Source of the DNA: Streptomyces cinnamoneus
Lineage (GTDB): Bacteria > Actinomycetota > Actinomycetes > Streptomycetales > Streptomycetaceae
Reading direction: 5' to 3'
Length of the DNA stretch: 64,000 bases
Assembly (NCBI RefSeq): GCF_014650495.1
Contig: NZ_BMVB01000013.1
Coordinates: 99,005-163,004, forward strand
The position numbers were made by a program, and so were the translations under genes. The notes below the pieces were generated by a model that was not told the origin of the DNA, did not search any database, and worked only from the letters and a program-made list of their open reading frames with translations. Numbering within the stretch: position 1 is the stretch's first letter; each line of letters starts with the position of its first letter. Of the stretch, positions 43,133 through 51,283 are shown piece by piece.

Positions 43133-43507
43133 ATGAAATCTTCCGGACGATTAGCAGCATCGGCGACGCTCGTCGCCGCCCTGCTCGTGGGAGCCGGCGC
43201 CCTCACCGCCGGAACCGCCGCCGCGGACGAGGTCCCCGTCGAGGGCCTCTCGTGCGGCTTCGACGGCAGCCACCGGCCGGCAGCCGTCCAGCTGGGCAGC
43301 ACGGGCCCGGCCGTCAAGGAGGCCCGGTGCCTCCTGGGCTTCTGGGGCTACCTGCCGGTGGCGCACGACCCGTCGGGTGAGTTCGACGAGGAGACCGGGT
43401 CCGCGGTCAAGGACTTCCAGGCCGACCGCGGCCTGACCGCCACCGGCGTCGTCGACGCCGGGACCTGGGACGAACTGCGCCGCAGCCCGCGGCCCCGCCA
43501 GGGCTGA
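43133..43507 (+). CDS. Secreted peptidoglycan-binding protein (TTA codon)
   Basis: 124-aa exported protein. Signal peptide about 1-35 (LAASATLVAALLVGAGALTAGTAAA), then one peptidoglycan-binding type 1 domain: QLGSTGPAVKEARCLLGFWGYLP...FDEETGSAVKDFQADRGLTATGVVDAGTWDEL. Two cysteines (C43 and C64 or nearby) could form a disulphide. No catalytic domain is attached, so it may be a wall-bound adaptor or inhibitor. Leucine 7 is a TTA codon (43151-43153) inside the signal peptide, predicting bldA-dependent synthesis. ATG 43133; site AAAGAGG upstream. Confidence 0.82.
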   Translation: MKSSGRLAASATLVAALLVGAGALTAGTAAADEVPVEGLSCGFDGSHRPAAVQLGSTGPAVKEARCLLGFWGYLPVAHDPSGEFDEETGSAVKDFQADRGLTATGVVDAGTWDELRRSPRPRQG

Positions 43508-43518
43508 CGCCGCGGGCC

Positions 43519-43540
43519 CCCGGGGCCGGCCACGGCCCCG
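43519..43540. terminator. Convergent hairpin before serC
   Basis: Perfect 8-bp stem CCGGGGCC/GGCCCCGG with loop GGCCAC, between the peptidoglycan-binding gene and the convergent serC. No T tract. Confidence 0.6.
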
Positions 43541-43594
43541 GCGGCGCACAGGGGGCCGCAGCCCCCCCTGCCGGACGAGCCGTCCCGCCCCTGA

Positions 43595-44713
43595 CTACAG
43601 CCGCTCGATGACGTAGTCGATGCACTGCGTCAGCGCCTCGACGTCCGACGGGTCGATCGCCGGGAACATCGCCACCCGCAGCTGGTTGCGGCCCAGCTTG
43701 CGGTACGGCTCGGTGTCCACGATGCCGTTGGCGCGCAGGACCTTGGCCACGGCCGCGGCGTCCACGTCCTCGGTGAAGTCGATCGTGCCGATGACGGCCG
43801 AACGCTTCGCCGGGTCGGCCACGAACGGCGTCGCGTGCTTCGACGCCTCCGCCCAGCCGTAGAGCGTGCGCGCGGACGTCGCGGTGCGGCGCACCGCCCA
43901 GTCCAGGCCGCCCTGGCCGTTGATCCACTCCACCTGCTGCTCCAGCAGGAACAGGGTGGCGAGGGCGGGGGTGTTGTAGGTCTGGTTCTTCAGGGAGTTG
44001 TCGATGGCGGTCGGCAGCGAGAAGAACTCGGGGATGTGCCGCCCGGAGGCGTGGATCCGGGCGGCGCGCTCCAGGGCCGCCGGGGAGAACGCCGCCAGCC
44101 ACAGCCCGCCGTCGGCGGCGAAGGACTTCTGCGGGGCGAAGTAGTAGACGTCCGTCTCGGCGATGTCGACGGGCAGGCCGCCCGCACCGGACGTGGCGTC
44201 GACGAGGACGAGCGCGCCCTCGTCGGCCCCCGCGACGCGCGCGAGCGGCGCGGCGACACCGGTCGACGTCTCGTTGTGGGTGAACGCGTACACGTCCGCA
44301 CCGGCCTCGGCCTGCGGCTCGGGGTGCGTGCCCGGCTCGGAGGAGATGACGGTCGGCTCCGCGAGCCAGGGGGCCTGCCGGGCGGCCTTGGCGAACTTCG
44401 ACGAGAACTCGCCGAAGCTCAGGTGCTGCGACTTCGACTCGATCAGGCCGTGCGTGGCGACGTCCCAGAAGGCGGTCGATCCACCGTTGCCGAGGATCAC
44501 CTCGTAGCCGTCGGGCAGGGAGAACAGCTCGCGGATGCCCTCGCGCACCCGGCCCACCAGCTCCTTGACCGGGGCCTGGCGGTGGGACGTGCCGAGCAGT
44601 GACGTTCCGGTGGCGGCCAGCGCGGCGAGCGCCTCCGTCCGCACCTTGGAGGGGCCCGCGCCGAAGCGACCGTCGGCGGGCTTGAGGTCAGCGGGGATCT
44701 GGATATCAGCCAC
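43595..44713 (-). CDS. serC: Phosphoserine aminotransferase
   Basis: 372-aa PLP enzyme that converts 3-phosphohydroxypyruvate and glutamate to phosphoserine and 2-oxoglutarate in serine synthesis. Actinobacterial class: opens IPADLKPADGRFGAGPSKVR, with the PLP lysine in VYYFAPQKSFAADGG and the phosphate region GTSLLGTSHRQAPVKELVGRVR. ATG 44713, normal length. Divergent from the FAD/Fe-S oxidoreductase gene across 154 bp. Confidence 0.94.
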   Translation of the reverse strand: MADIQIPADLKPADGRFGAGPSKVRTEALAALAATGTSLLGTSHRQAPVKELVGRVREGIRELFSLPDGYEVILGNGGSTAFWDVATHGLIESKSQHLSFGEFSSKFAKAARQAPWLAEPTVISSEPGTHPEPQAEAGADVYAFTHNETSTGVAAPLARVAGADEGALVLVDATSGAGGLPVDIAETDVYYFAPQKSFAADGGLWLAAFSPAALERAARIHASGRHIPEFFSLPTAIDNSLKNQTYNTPALATLFLLEQQVEWINGQGGLDWAVRRTATSARTLYGWAEASKHATPFVADPAKRSAVIGTIDFTEDVDAAAVAKVLRANGIVDTEPYRKLGRNQLRVAMFPAIDPSDVEALTQCIDYVIERL

Positions 44714-44867
44714 GACGGCAGCCTAATCCGTCGCCGGGCGCACGGACGGGGAATATCCACTCGGTGAGACGGCCGGCCGGGCCGGCTGCCGGGTCATGGC
44801 GAAGCCGGTTGCGACGGATGAGGCAACTGTGCCGTATTCGGTGGTTTTTGCGGGCAGGCTGATCCCC

Positions 44868-47789
44868 ATGGGTGACCACAGCAGTCGCAGCGCGACGGAC
44901 CCGCACGCCTCCCTGCGGGCCGCGCTCGGCGCCGTCGTGCGCGGCGACGTCGACTTCTCCGCCTCCGCCCGCGCCCTGACCACCATGGACGCGTCCAACT
45001 ACCGGCGCGTCCCGCTCGGCGTGGTCGCGCCCCGCGACGCCGACGACGTGGCGGCCGTGCTGGCCGTCTGCCGCGAGCACGGCGTGCCGGTCGTGCCGCG
45101 GGGCGGCGGGACGTCCGTGGCCGGCCAGGCCACGGGCGAGGGGGTCGTCCTCGACTTCACCCGGCACATGGCCGCCATCGTCTCCGTCGACGCCCAGGCC
45201 CGCACCGCCGTCGTCCAGCCCGGGGTGGTCCTGGACCGGCTGCGCACGGCGGCGGGGGCGTACGGGCTGACGTTCGGGCCCGATCCCTCCACGCACGGGC
45301 GGTGCACGCTCGGCGGCATGATCGGCAACAACGCGTGCGGCTCGCACTCCGTGGCCTGGGGCACGACGGCCGACAACGTGACCGTCCTGGACGTCCTGAC
45401 GTACGACGGCGAACGGGCCCGGCTCGCCCGCGGCTACGAGGGCCTCCCCCAGCTCCTCGCCGACGGCGTACGCGCGCTGGTCGACGGCCATCTGGCCCTG
45501 CTGCGCACCGGCTTCCCCGCCCTGCCGCGCCGCATCTCCGGCTACGCCCTCGACGCCCTGCTGCCCGAGCGGCGCACCGACGTCGCCCGGGCCTTCACGG
45601 GCAGCGAGGGCACGCTCGGGGTGCTGACGGAGGCGACCGTGCGCCTCGTGCGGCCGCCCGCCGCGCGCGCCCTGGCGGTGCTCGGCTATCCGGACGAGGG
45701 CGCGGCGGCCGACGCGGCACATCTGCTGCTGCCGCACCGGCCGTTGACCGTCGAGGGGATGGCCGCGGACCTGGTGGGCGACGCCGCCGCGGACCTGCCG
45801 CGGGGGGCCGCCTGGCTGTTCGTCGAGACGGGCGGCGACACGCCCGCCGAGGCGACGGCCCGCGCCGTCGCGCTGTGCCGGGCGGCAGCCGCGGACGGGG
45901 CGGTTTCCGGTCACGCCGTCGTCACCGACCCGGCCGGGCAGCGCGCGCTCTGGCGTGTCCGCGAGGACGCCGCCGGCACGGCGACGCGGCTGCCCGACGG
46001 CAGCGAGGCGTGGCCCGGCTGGGAGGACTGCGCGGTGCCACCGGAACGGCTGGGCGCCTATCTGCGGGCGTTCCGCGCCCTGTTGGGCCGGCACGGGCTG
46101 CGGGGTGCGCCGTACGGGCACTTCGCCGACGGCTGTGTCCACGTGCGGCTCGACGTCGACCTGCTGAGCGCAGCGGGCGTGCGCCGCTACCGCGCCTTCT
46201 CGGCCGAGGTGGCGGAGCTGGTGGTGGCGCACGGCGGCTCCCTGTCGGGCGAGCACGGCGACGGGCAGGCGCGCGCCGAGCTGCTGCCGCTGATGTACGG
46301 ACCGCAGGCGGTACGGCTCTTCGAGCGCTTCAAGGACCTCTGGGACCCGGCGGGCGGGCTCAACCCCGGCATGGTCGTCCGCCCGTACCGCCTGGACGAG
46401 AATTTGCGCTTCGACGTGCTGCCCCGGCGGCCCGTCCCGGTGGAACTCGCCTATCCGGGTGACGGAGGGGACTTCTCGACGGCGGTCCGCAGGTGCGTCG
46501 GCGTCGCCAAGTGCCGCGAGACGGAGCCGGCTGCCGGTGCTGGTTCCGGCACGGGCGTCATGTGTCCTTCCTACCGCGTCACGCGCGACGAGCGGCACTC
46601 CACGCGGGGCCGGGCACGGCTGCTGCACGAGATGCTCGCCGGGGAGCTGATCACGGACGGCTGGCGCTCGCAGGACGTGCGGGAGGCGCTCGACCTGTGC
46701 CTCGCGTGCAAGGGCTGCCGCAGCGACTGCCCGGCGGGGGTGGACATGGCCACGTACAAGGCAGAGTTCCTCCACCACCACTACGCGGGCCGCCCGCGCC
46801 CGGCCGCCCACTACACGATGGGGCGCCTCCCCCTGTGGCTCCACCTGGGGGCACCGGCCACCCCCTTGATCAACAACCTGCTGTCCCACCCCCGCCCGAC
46901 GGCCCTCGCGAAGCGCCTGTCGGGCATCGCCCCGGAACGCGACCTGCCGCGTCCGGCGAGCGAGCCGTTCACCCGGTGGTGGCGGAGGCGGGCCAGGGCG
47001 AGGAAGGGGGACGCGGGCGGCCGCGGGCGTTCCGCCGTCGTGCTGTGGCCCGACACGTTCACCAACTACTTCTCGCCCTCCGTCGGACGCGCCGCCGTGG
47101 CCGTGCTGGAGGACGCCGGGCTGCGGGTGGTCGTGCCGCCCAAGGCCGTGTGCTGCGGCCTGACCTGGGTCTCCACCGGACAGCTCGCGCAGGCCCGGGC
47201 CGTTCTGCGGCGGACGCTGCGCGTCATGGCGCCCGCCCTCGACGCCGGCCTGCCCGTCGTCGGGCTCGAACCCGGCTGCACCGCCGCCCTGCGCACCGAC
47301 CTGACCGAGCTGCTCCCCGACGATGCCCACGCCCGCCGGCTCGCCTCCTCCGCACGGACCTTCGCCCAGGTCCTCGAAGAGCGTGCCCCACTCTGGGAAC
47401 CGCCCCGCATCGGCCGGCCCGTCGTCGGCCAGACCCACTGCCACCAGCACGCCGTCCTCGGCGACGCGGCCGAGCGCCGGCTGCGCGAACGCGCCGCGAT
47501 GAGCGGCGGGTTGAGCAGCGGGTGCTGCGGTCTCGCCGGGGACTTCGGGTTCACGCGCGGCCACTACGACGTGTCCGTCGCCTGCGCCGAGGAGCAGCTC
47601 CTGCCGTCCCTGCGGCAGGCCCCGCACGACGCCGAGGTGCTCGCCGACGGTTTCTCCTGCCGCACCCAGATCGCCCAACTCGCCGATGTCCGCGGGCGTC
47701 ACCTGGCCGAGGTCCTGGCCGAGGCGCTCGCCTCCCGTGGCCGCGGGGAGGGCACCGGCGAGGGCGCCGGGATCGGCGGCCGAAAATAA
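44868..47789 (+). CDS. FAD- and Fe-S-binding oxidoreductase (GlcD-GlcF fusion)
   Basis: 973-aa two-domain flavoprotein. The N-terminal VAO-type FAD domain (about 20-270; VPRGGGTSVAGQATGEG, GGMIGNNACGSHS) is followed by the C-terminal cap (to about 520). The Fe-S part has a cysteine-poor first cluster region and CLACKGCRSDCPAGVDM, then two CCG domains (VCCGLTWVSTGQ and SGCCGLAGDFG). This is the layout of E. coli YdiJ-type D-2-hydroxyglutarate or D-lactate dehydrogenases. ATG 44868 (MGDHSSRS) is chosen over an upstream ATG for its fit with the family N-terminus. Donates electrons to the respiratory chain. Confidence 0.85.
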   Translation: MGDHSSRSATDPHASLRAALGAVVRGDVDFSASARALTTMDASNYRRVPLGVVAPRDADDVAAVLAVCREHGVPVVPRGGGTSVAGQATGEGVVLDFTRHMAAIVSVDAQARTAVVQPGVVLDRLRTAAGAYGLTFGPDPSTHGRCTLGGMIGNNACGSHSVAWGTTADNVTVLDVLTYDGERARLARGYEGLPQLLADGVRALVDGHLALLRTGFPALPRRISGYALDALLPERRTDVARAFTGSEGTLGVLTEATVRLVRPPAARALAVLGYPDEGAAADAAHLLLPHRPLTVEGMAADLVGDAAADLPRGAAWLFVETGGDTPAEATARAVALCRAAAADGAVSGHAVVTDPAGQRALWRVREDAAGTATRLPDGSEAWPGWEDCAVPPERLGAYLRAFRALLGRHGLRGAPYGHFADGCVHVRLDVDLLSAAGVRRYRAFSAEVAELVVAHGGSLSGEHGDGQARAELLPLMYGPQAVRLFERFKDLWDPAGGLNPGMVVRPYRLDENLRFDVLPRRPVPVELAYPGDGGDFSTAVRRCVGVAKCRETEPAAGAGSGTGVMCPSYRVTRDERHSTRGRARLLHEMLAGELITDGWRSQDVREALDLCLACKGCRSDCPAGVDMATYKAEFLHHHYAGRPRPAAHYTMGRLPLWLHLGAPATPLINNLLSHPRPTALAKRLSGIAPERDLPRPASEPFTRWWRRRARARKGDAGGRGRSAVVLWPDTFTNYFSPSVGRAAVAVLEDAGLRVVVPPKAVCCGLTWVSTGQLAQARAVLRRTLRVMAPALDAGLPVVGLEPGCTAALRTDLTELLPDDAHARRLASSARTFAQVLEERAPLWEPPRIGRPVVGQTHCHQHAVLGDAAERRLRERAAMSGGLSSGCCGLAGDFGFTRGHYDVSVACAEEQLLPSLRQAPHDAEVLADGFSCRTQIAQLADVRGRHLAEVLAEALASRGRGEGTGEGAGIGGRK

Positions 47790-47790
47790 T

Positions 47791-47804
47791 GCAAGCACGC
47801 TTGC
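47791..47804. promoter_or_regulatory. Palindrome upstream of AtuA-like operon
   Basis: GCAAGC-AC-GCTTGC, 2 bp after the stop of the oxidoreductase and 34 bp before the AtuA-like start, in an AT-rich pocket (ATAATGCAAGC). Its position and TetR-like symmetry suggest the operator of the TetR gene that ends the operon. Confidence 0.6.
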
Positions 47805-47837
47805 TTGTTTCTGCGGGCGGTGCCACCCTCCGGTGCC

Positions 47838-49538
47838 ATGCCCGTGCCCGTTCTGCGAATCGGCAACGCCTCCGGCTTCTACGGCGACCGCTTCGACGCC
47901 CTGCGCGAGATGCTCACCGGCGGCCCCCTCGACGTGCTGACCGGTGACTACCTCGCCGAACTGACCATGCTGATCCTCGGCCGGGACCGCCTGAAGGACC
48001 CCGCCACCGGCTACGCGCGCACGTTCCTGGCGCAGTTGGAGGAGGGACTGGGCCTGGCCGCCGACCGCGGCATCAAGCTCGTCACCAACGCCGGCGGCCT
48101 CAACCCCGCCGCCCTCGCCGAGCGCATCGGCGAGCTGGCGGACCGCGTCGGCGTACCCGTCCGCGTCGCCCACGTCACCGGTGACGACCTCCTCGCCGAC
48201 GGCCAGGACCAGTGGCCGCGGGACGTCCTGACCGCCAACGCCTACCTCGGCGGGGCCGGCATCGCCGAATGCCTGCGGGCCGGCGCGGACGTCGTCGTCA
48301 CGGGCCGGGTCACCGACGCCGCGCTCGTCACCGGCCCCGCCGCCGCGCACTTCGGCTGGACCGCCGAGGACCTCGACCCGCTCGCGGGCGCGGTCGTCGC
48401 CGGGCACGTCCTGGAGTGCGGGGCGCAGGCCACCGGCGGCAACTACGCGTTCTTCGGCGAGCACGACGTGCGCCGGCCCGGCTTCCCGCTCGCCGAGCTG
48501 TACCCGGACGGCTCGGCGGTGATCACCAAGCACCCGGGCACGGGCGGCGCCGTCACGGTCTCCACCGTCACCGCGCAGCTGCTGTACGAGACGGCGGGCG
48601 CCCGCTACCCGGGCCCGGACGTCACGGCGCGGCTCGACACGGTCCGGCTCGCACCGGACGGCCCGGACCGGGTGCGCATCAGCGGGGTGCGCGGCGAGGC
48701 CCCGCCCGCCGCGCTCAAGGTGGGACTCACCCGGCTCGGGGGCCACCGCAGCGAGGTCGTGTTCGTGCTGACCGGCCTCGACGTCGAGGCCAAGGCGCGG
48801 CTGGTGCGCGCCCAGCTCGACGGGGTCCTGGCCGCCGCCCGCCCCGCCGAGGTGCGGTGGAGCCTGGCCCGTACCGACCGGGCCGACGCACCCGTGCAGG
48901 AGGAGGCCGGCGCCCTGCTGCGGCTCGTCGTCCGCGCCCGCGACCCGGAGGTGGGGCGCGTCGTGGGCGCCGCCTGCGTGGAGCTGGCGCTGGCCAGTTA
49001 CCCGGGCTTCCACGTGGCGGCGCCGCCCGGCAAGCCGGCCCCGTACGGGGTGTTCGAGGCCGCCTCCGTGGACGCGGACGCGGTACGGCACGTGGCGGTC
49101 CTGCCGGACGGCACCCGCGTGCCGGTGCTGCCGGCGCCCGTGCGGACGGCCGACGAGCCCGCTCCCCTGCCCGGGCCCGTGCTGCCGGAGCCGCTGCCCG
49201 CCGGGCCCACCCGGCGCGCCCCGCTCGGCCTCGTCGCCGGGGCACGCAGCGGCGACAAGGGCGGCAGTGCGAACGTCGGGGTGTGGGTGCGCGACGACGA
49301 CGCCTGGCGGTGGCTGGCCCACGAGCTGACGGTCGAACGGTTCCGCCACTTGTTACCGGAGACCGCTCGCTTCACCGTCACCCGGCACGTCCTGCCCGCC
49401 CTGCGGGCCCTGAACTTCGTGGTCGACGGCATCCTCGGCGAGGGCGCCGCCTCCCAGGCGCGCTTCGACCCGCAGGCCAAGGCCGTGGGCGAGTGGCTGC
49501 GCGCCCGCCACCTGGAGATACCGGAGGTGCTGCTGTGA
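47838..49538 (+). CDS. AtuA-family protein (acyclic terpene utilisation; TTA codon)
   Basis: 566-aa protein of the AtuA/DUF1446 family: VLRIGNASGFYGDRFDALREML, YLAELTMLILGRDRLKDP, IKLVTNAGGLNPAALAERI and TGRVTDAALVTGPAAAHFGW. The C-terminal module (about residues 460-566; VAGARSGDKGGSANVGVWVRD) is the extra domain seen in longer members. AtuA is essential for citronellol/geraniol growth in Pseudomonas, but its reaction is not established. ATG 47838 is chosen over an upstream start 11 codons earlier. Leucine 506 is TTA (49353-49355). First gene of the carboxylase operon. Confidence 0.83.
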   Translation: MPVPVLRIGNASGFYGDRFDALREMLTGGPLDVLTGDYLAELTMLILGRDRLKDPATGYARTFLAQLEEGLGLAADRGIKLVTNAGGLNPAALAERIGELADRVGVPVRVAHVTGDDLLADGQDQWPRDVLTANAYLGGAGIAECLRAGADVVVTGRVTDAALVTGPAAAHFGWTAEDLDPLAGAVVAGHVLECGAQATGGNYAFFGEHDVRRPGFPLAELYPDGSAVITKHPGTGGAVTVSTVTAQLLYETAGARYPGPDVTARLDTVRLAPDGPDRVRISGVRGEAPPAALKVGLTRLGGHRSEVVFVLTGLDVEAKARLVRAQLDGVLAAARPAEVRWSLARTDRADAPVQEEAGALLRLVVRARDPEVGRVVGAACVELALASYPGFHVAAPPGKPAPYGVFEAASVDADAVRHVAVLPDGTRVPVLPAPVRTADEPAPLPGPVLPEPLPAGPTRRAPLGLVAGARSGDKGGSANVGVWVRDDDAWRWLAHELTVERFRHLLPETARFTVTRHVLPALRALNFVVDGILGEGAASQARFDPQAKAVGEWLRARHLEIPEVLL

Positions 49539-49573
49539 GACGCCGGGTCGCGATTCCCCAGGCCGGGATTCCC

Positions 49574-49630
49574 CGGGCCGTGCCGCTGCGGGCCGTGCTG
49601 CTTCGGACCATGCCGCTGAGGGCCACCGTG
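49574..49630 (+). repeat. 15-bp degenerate tandem repeat
   Basis: Four units of the pattern CGGGCCGTGCCGCTG (49574, 49589, 49604, 49619) in the 109-bp gap between the AtuA-like and carboxylase genes. In frame it would encode RAVPL-type pentapeptides, suggesting a remnant of coding sequence or slippage. Confidence 0.65.
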
Positions 49631-49647
49631 CGACCGGAGGCCCTCGT

Positions 49648-51246
49648 ATGACCGTGCTCGCCTCCGCGCTCGACACCTCCGCCCCCGAGTACGCCGCCCA
49701 CCGCGCCGCCATGCTCGCCAAGCTCGACGACCTCGCGGCCGAGCACGCCAAAGCCGTCGCCGGGGGCGGCGAGAAGTACACCGCCCGGCACCGGGCGCGC
49801 GGCAGACTCACGGCGCGCGAACGCATCGAGCTGCTCCTCGACCCCGACACACCCTTCTTGGAACTCTCGCCGCTGGCCGCCTGGGGCAGCGACTACGCCG
49901 TCGGCGCGTCCCTCGTCACCGGCATCGGCGTCGTCGAGGGCGTCGAATGCCTGATCACGGCCAACGACCCCACCGTGCGCGGCGGCGCCAGCAACCCGTG
50001 GACCCTGAAGAAGGCGCTGCGGGCCAACGAGATCGCCGCCGCCAACCGGCTGCCGGTCGTCTCGCTCGTGGAGTCGGGCGGCGCCGACCTGCCCAGCCAG
50101 AAGGAGATCTTCATCCCGGGCGGCGGTCTCTTCCGCGACCTGACCCGCCTGTCCGCGGCGGGCGTCCCGACCGTGGCGGTCGTCTTCGGCAATTCCACGG
50201 CCGGCGGCGCGTACGTACCCGGCATGTCCGACCACGTCATCATGGTCAAGGAACAGGCCAAGGTCTTCCTGGGCGGGCCGCCGCTGGTGCGGATGGCCAC
50301 GGGCGAGGAGAGCGACGACGAGTCGCTGGGCGGAGCGGAGATGCACGCCCGCGTCTCCGGCCTCGCCGACTACTTCGCCGTCGACGAGAAGGATGCGCTG
50401 CGGCAGGCCCGGCGTGTGGTCGCCCGGCTCAACTGGCGCAAGACTGCGGATCGTCCGGGGCACGTCGAGCCACCGCTCCACGACGAGGACGAACTGCTCG
50501 GCATCGTGCCGGGGGACCTCAAGGTGCCCTTCGACCCCCGCGAGGTCATCGCGCGCCTCGTCGACGGCTCGGACTTCGACGAGTTCAAGCCGCGCTACGG
50601 AACGAGCCTGGTGACCGGCTGGGCGCGACTCCACGGCCATCCGCTGGGCATCCTGGCCAACGCCCAGGGCGTGCTGTTCAGCGAGGAGTCGCAGAAGGCC
50701 GCGCAGTTCATCCAGCTCGCCAACCAGCGCGACATCCCGCTGCTCTTCCTGCACAACACCACCGGCTACATGGTCGGCCGCGCCTACGAACAGGGCGGCA
50801 TCATCAAGCACGGCGCCATGATGATCAACGCGGTGTCCAACTCCCGGGTGCCGCACCTGTCGGTGCTGATGGGTGCGTCCTACGGGGCCGGGCACTACGG
50901 CATGTGCGGCCGGGCCTACGACCCGCGCTTCCTGTTTGCCTGGCCCAGCGCCAAGTCGGCCGTGATGGGCCCGCAGCAGCTCGCCGGGGTCCTGTCCCTC
51001 GTGGCCCGGGCCTCGGCGGCGGCCGGAGGCCGGCCGTACGACGAGGAGGCCGACGCCGCGCTGCGCGCCATGGTGGAGCAGCAGATCGAGGCGGAGTCGC
51101 TGCCGGCGTTCCTCTCGGGGCGGCTGTACGACGACGGGGTCATCGACCCGCGGGACACGCGGACGGTCCTCGGCATCTGTCTTTCGGCCGTGCACGGCGC
51201 CCCCGTGGAGGGTGCGCGGGGCGGCTTCGGCGTCTTCCGGATGTGA
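49648..51246 (+). CDS. Acyl-CoA carboxylase beta subunit (carboxyltransferase)
   Basis: 532-aa biotin-dependent carboxyltransferase of the methylcrotonyl/geranyl-CoA carboxylase class, judged by length and context. N-half ARGRLTARERIELLLDPDTPFLELSPLA and GGASNPWTLKKALRANEIA; C-half acyl-CoA and biotin pockets with FGNSTAGGAYVPGMSD, NTTGYMVGRAYEQGGIIKHGA and MGASYGAGHYGMCGRAYDPRF. Works with the biotin-carrying alpha subunit next door to carboxylate a branched enoyl-CoA. ATG 49648. Confidence 0.9.
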   Translation: MTVLASALDTSAPEYAAHRAAMLAKLDDLAAEHAKAVAGGGEKYTARHRARGRLTARERIELLLDPDTPFLELSPLAAWGSDYAVGASLVTGIGVVEGVECLITANDPTVRGGASNPWTLKKALRANEIAAANRLPVVSLVESGGADLPSQKEIFIPGGGLFRDLTRLSAAGVPTVAVVFGNSTAGGAYVPGMSDHVIMVKEQAKVFLGGPPLVRMATGEESDDESLGGAEMHARVSGLADYFAVDEKDALRQARRVVARLNWRKTADRPGHVEPPLHDEDELLGIVPGDLKVPFDPREVIARLVDGSDFDEFKPRYGTSLVTGWARLHGHPLGILANAQGVLFSEESQKAAQFIQLANQRDIPLLFLHNTTGYMVGRAYEQGGIIKHGAMMINAVSNSRVPHLSVLMGASYGAGHYGMCGRAYDPRFLFAWPSAKSAVMGPQQLAGVLSLVARASAAAGGRPYDEEADAALRAMVEQQIEAESLPAFLSGRLYDDGVIDPRDTRTVLGICLSAVHGAPVEGARGGFGVFRM

Positions 51247-51283
51247 CGTGAGGGATGTGTGGGGTGTTGGGGGTGTCAGAGGC

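Noticed and set aside
44706..49349. 1547-codon minus-strand frame opposite the FAD/Fe-S and AtuA-like genes
   Set aside because: Very long antisense frames are expected in high-GC DNA; the plus-strand genes have clear motifs and the antisense product is low complexity with Arg/Gly/Ala/Val bias.
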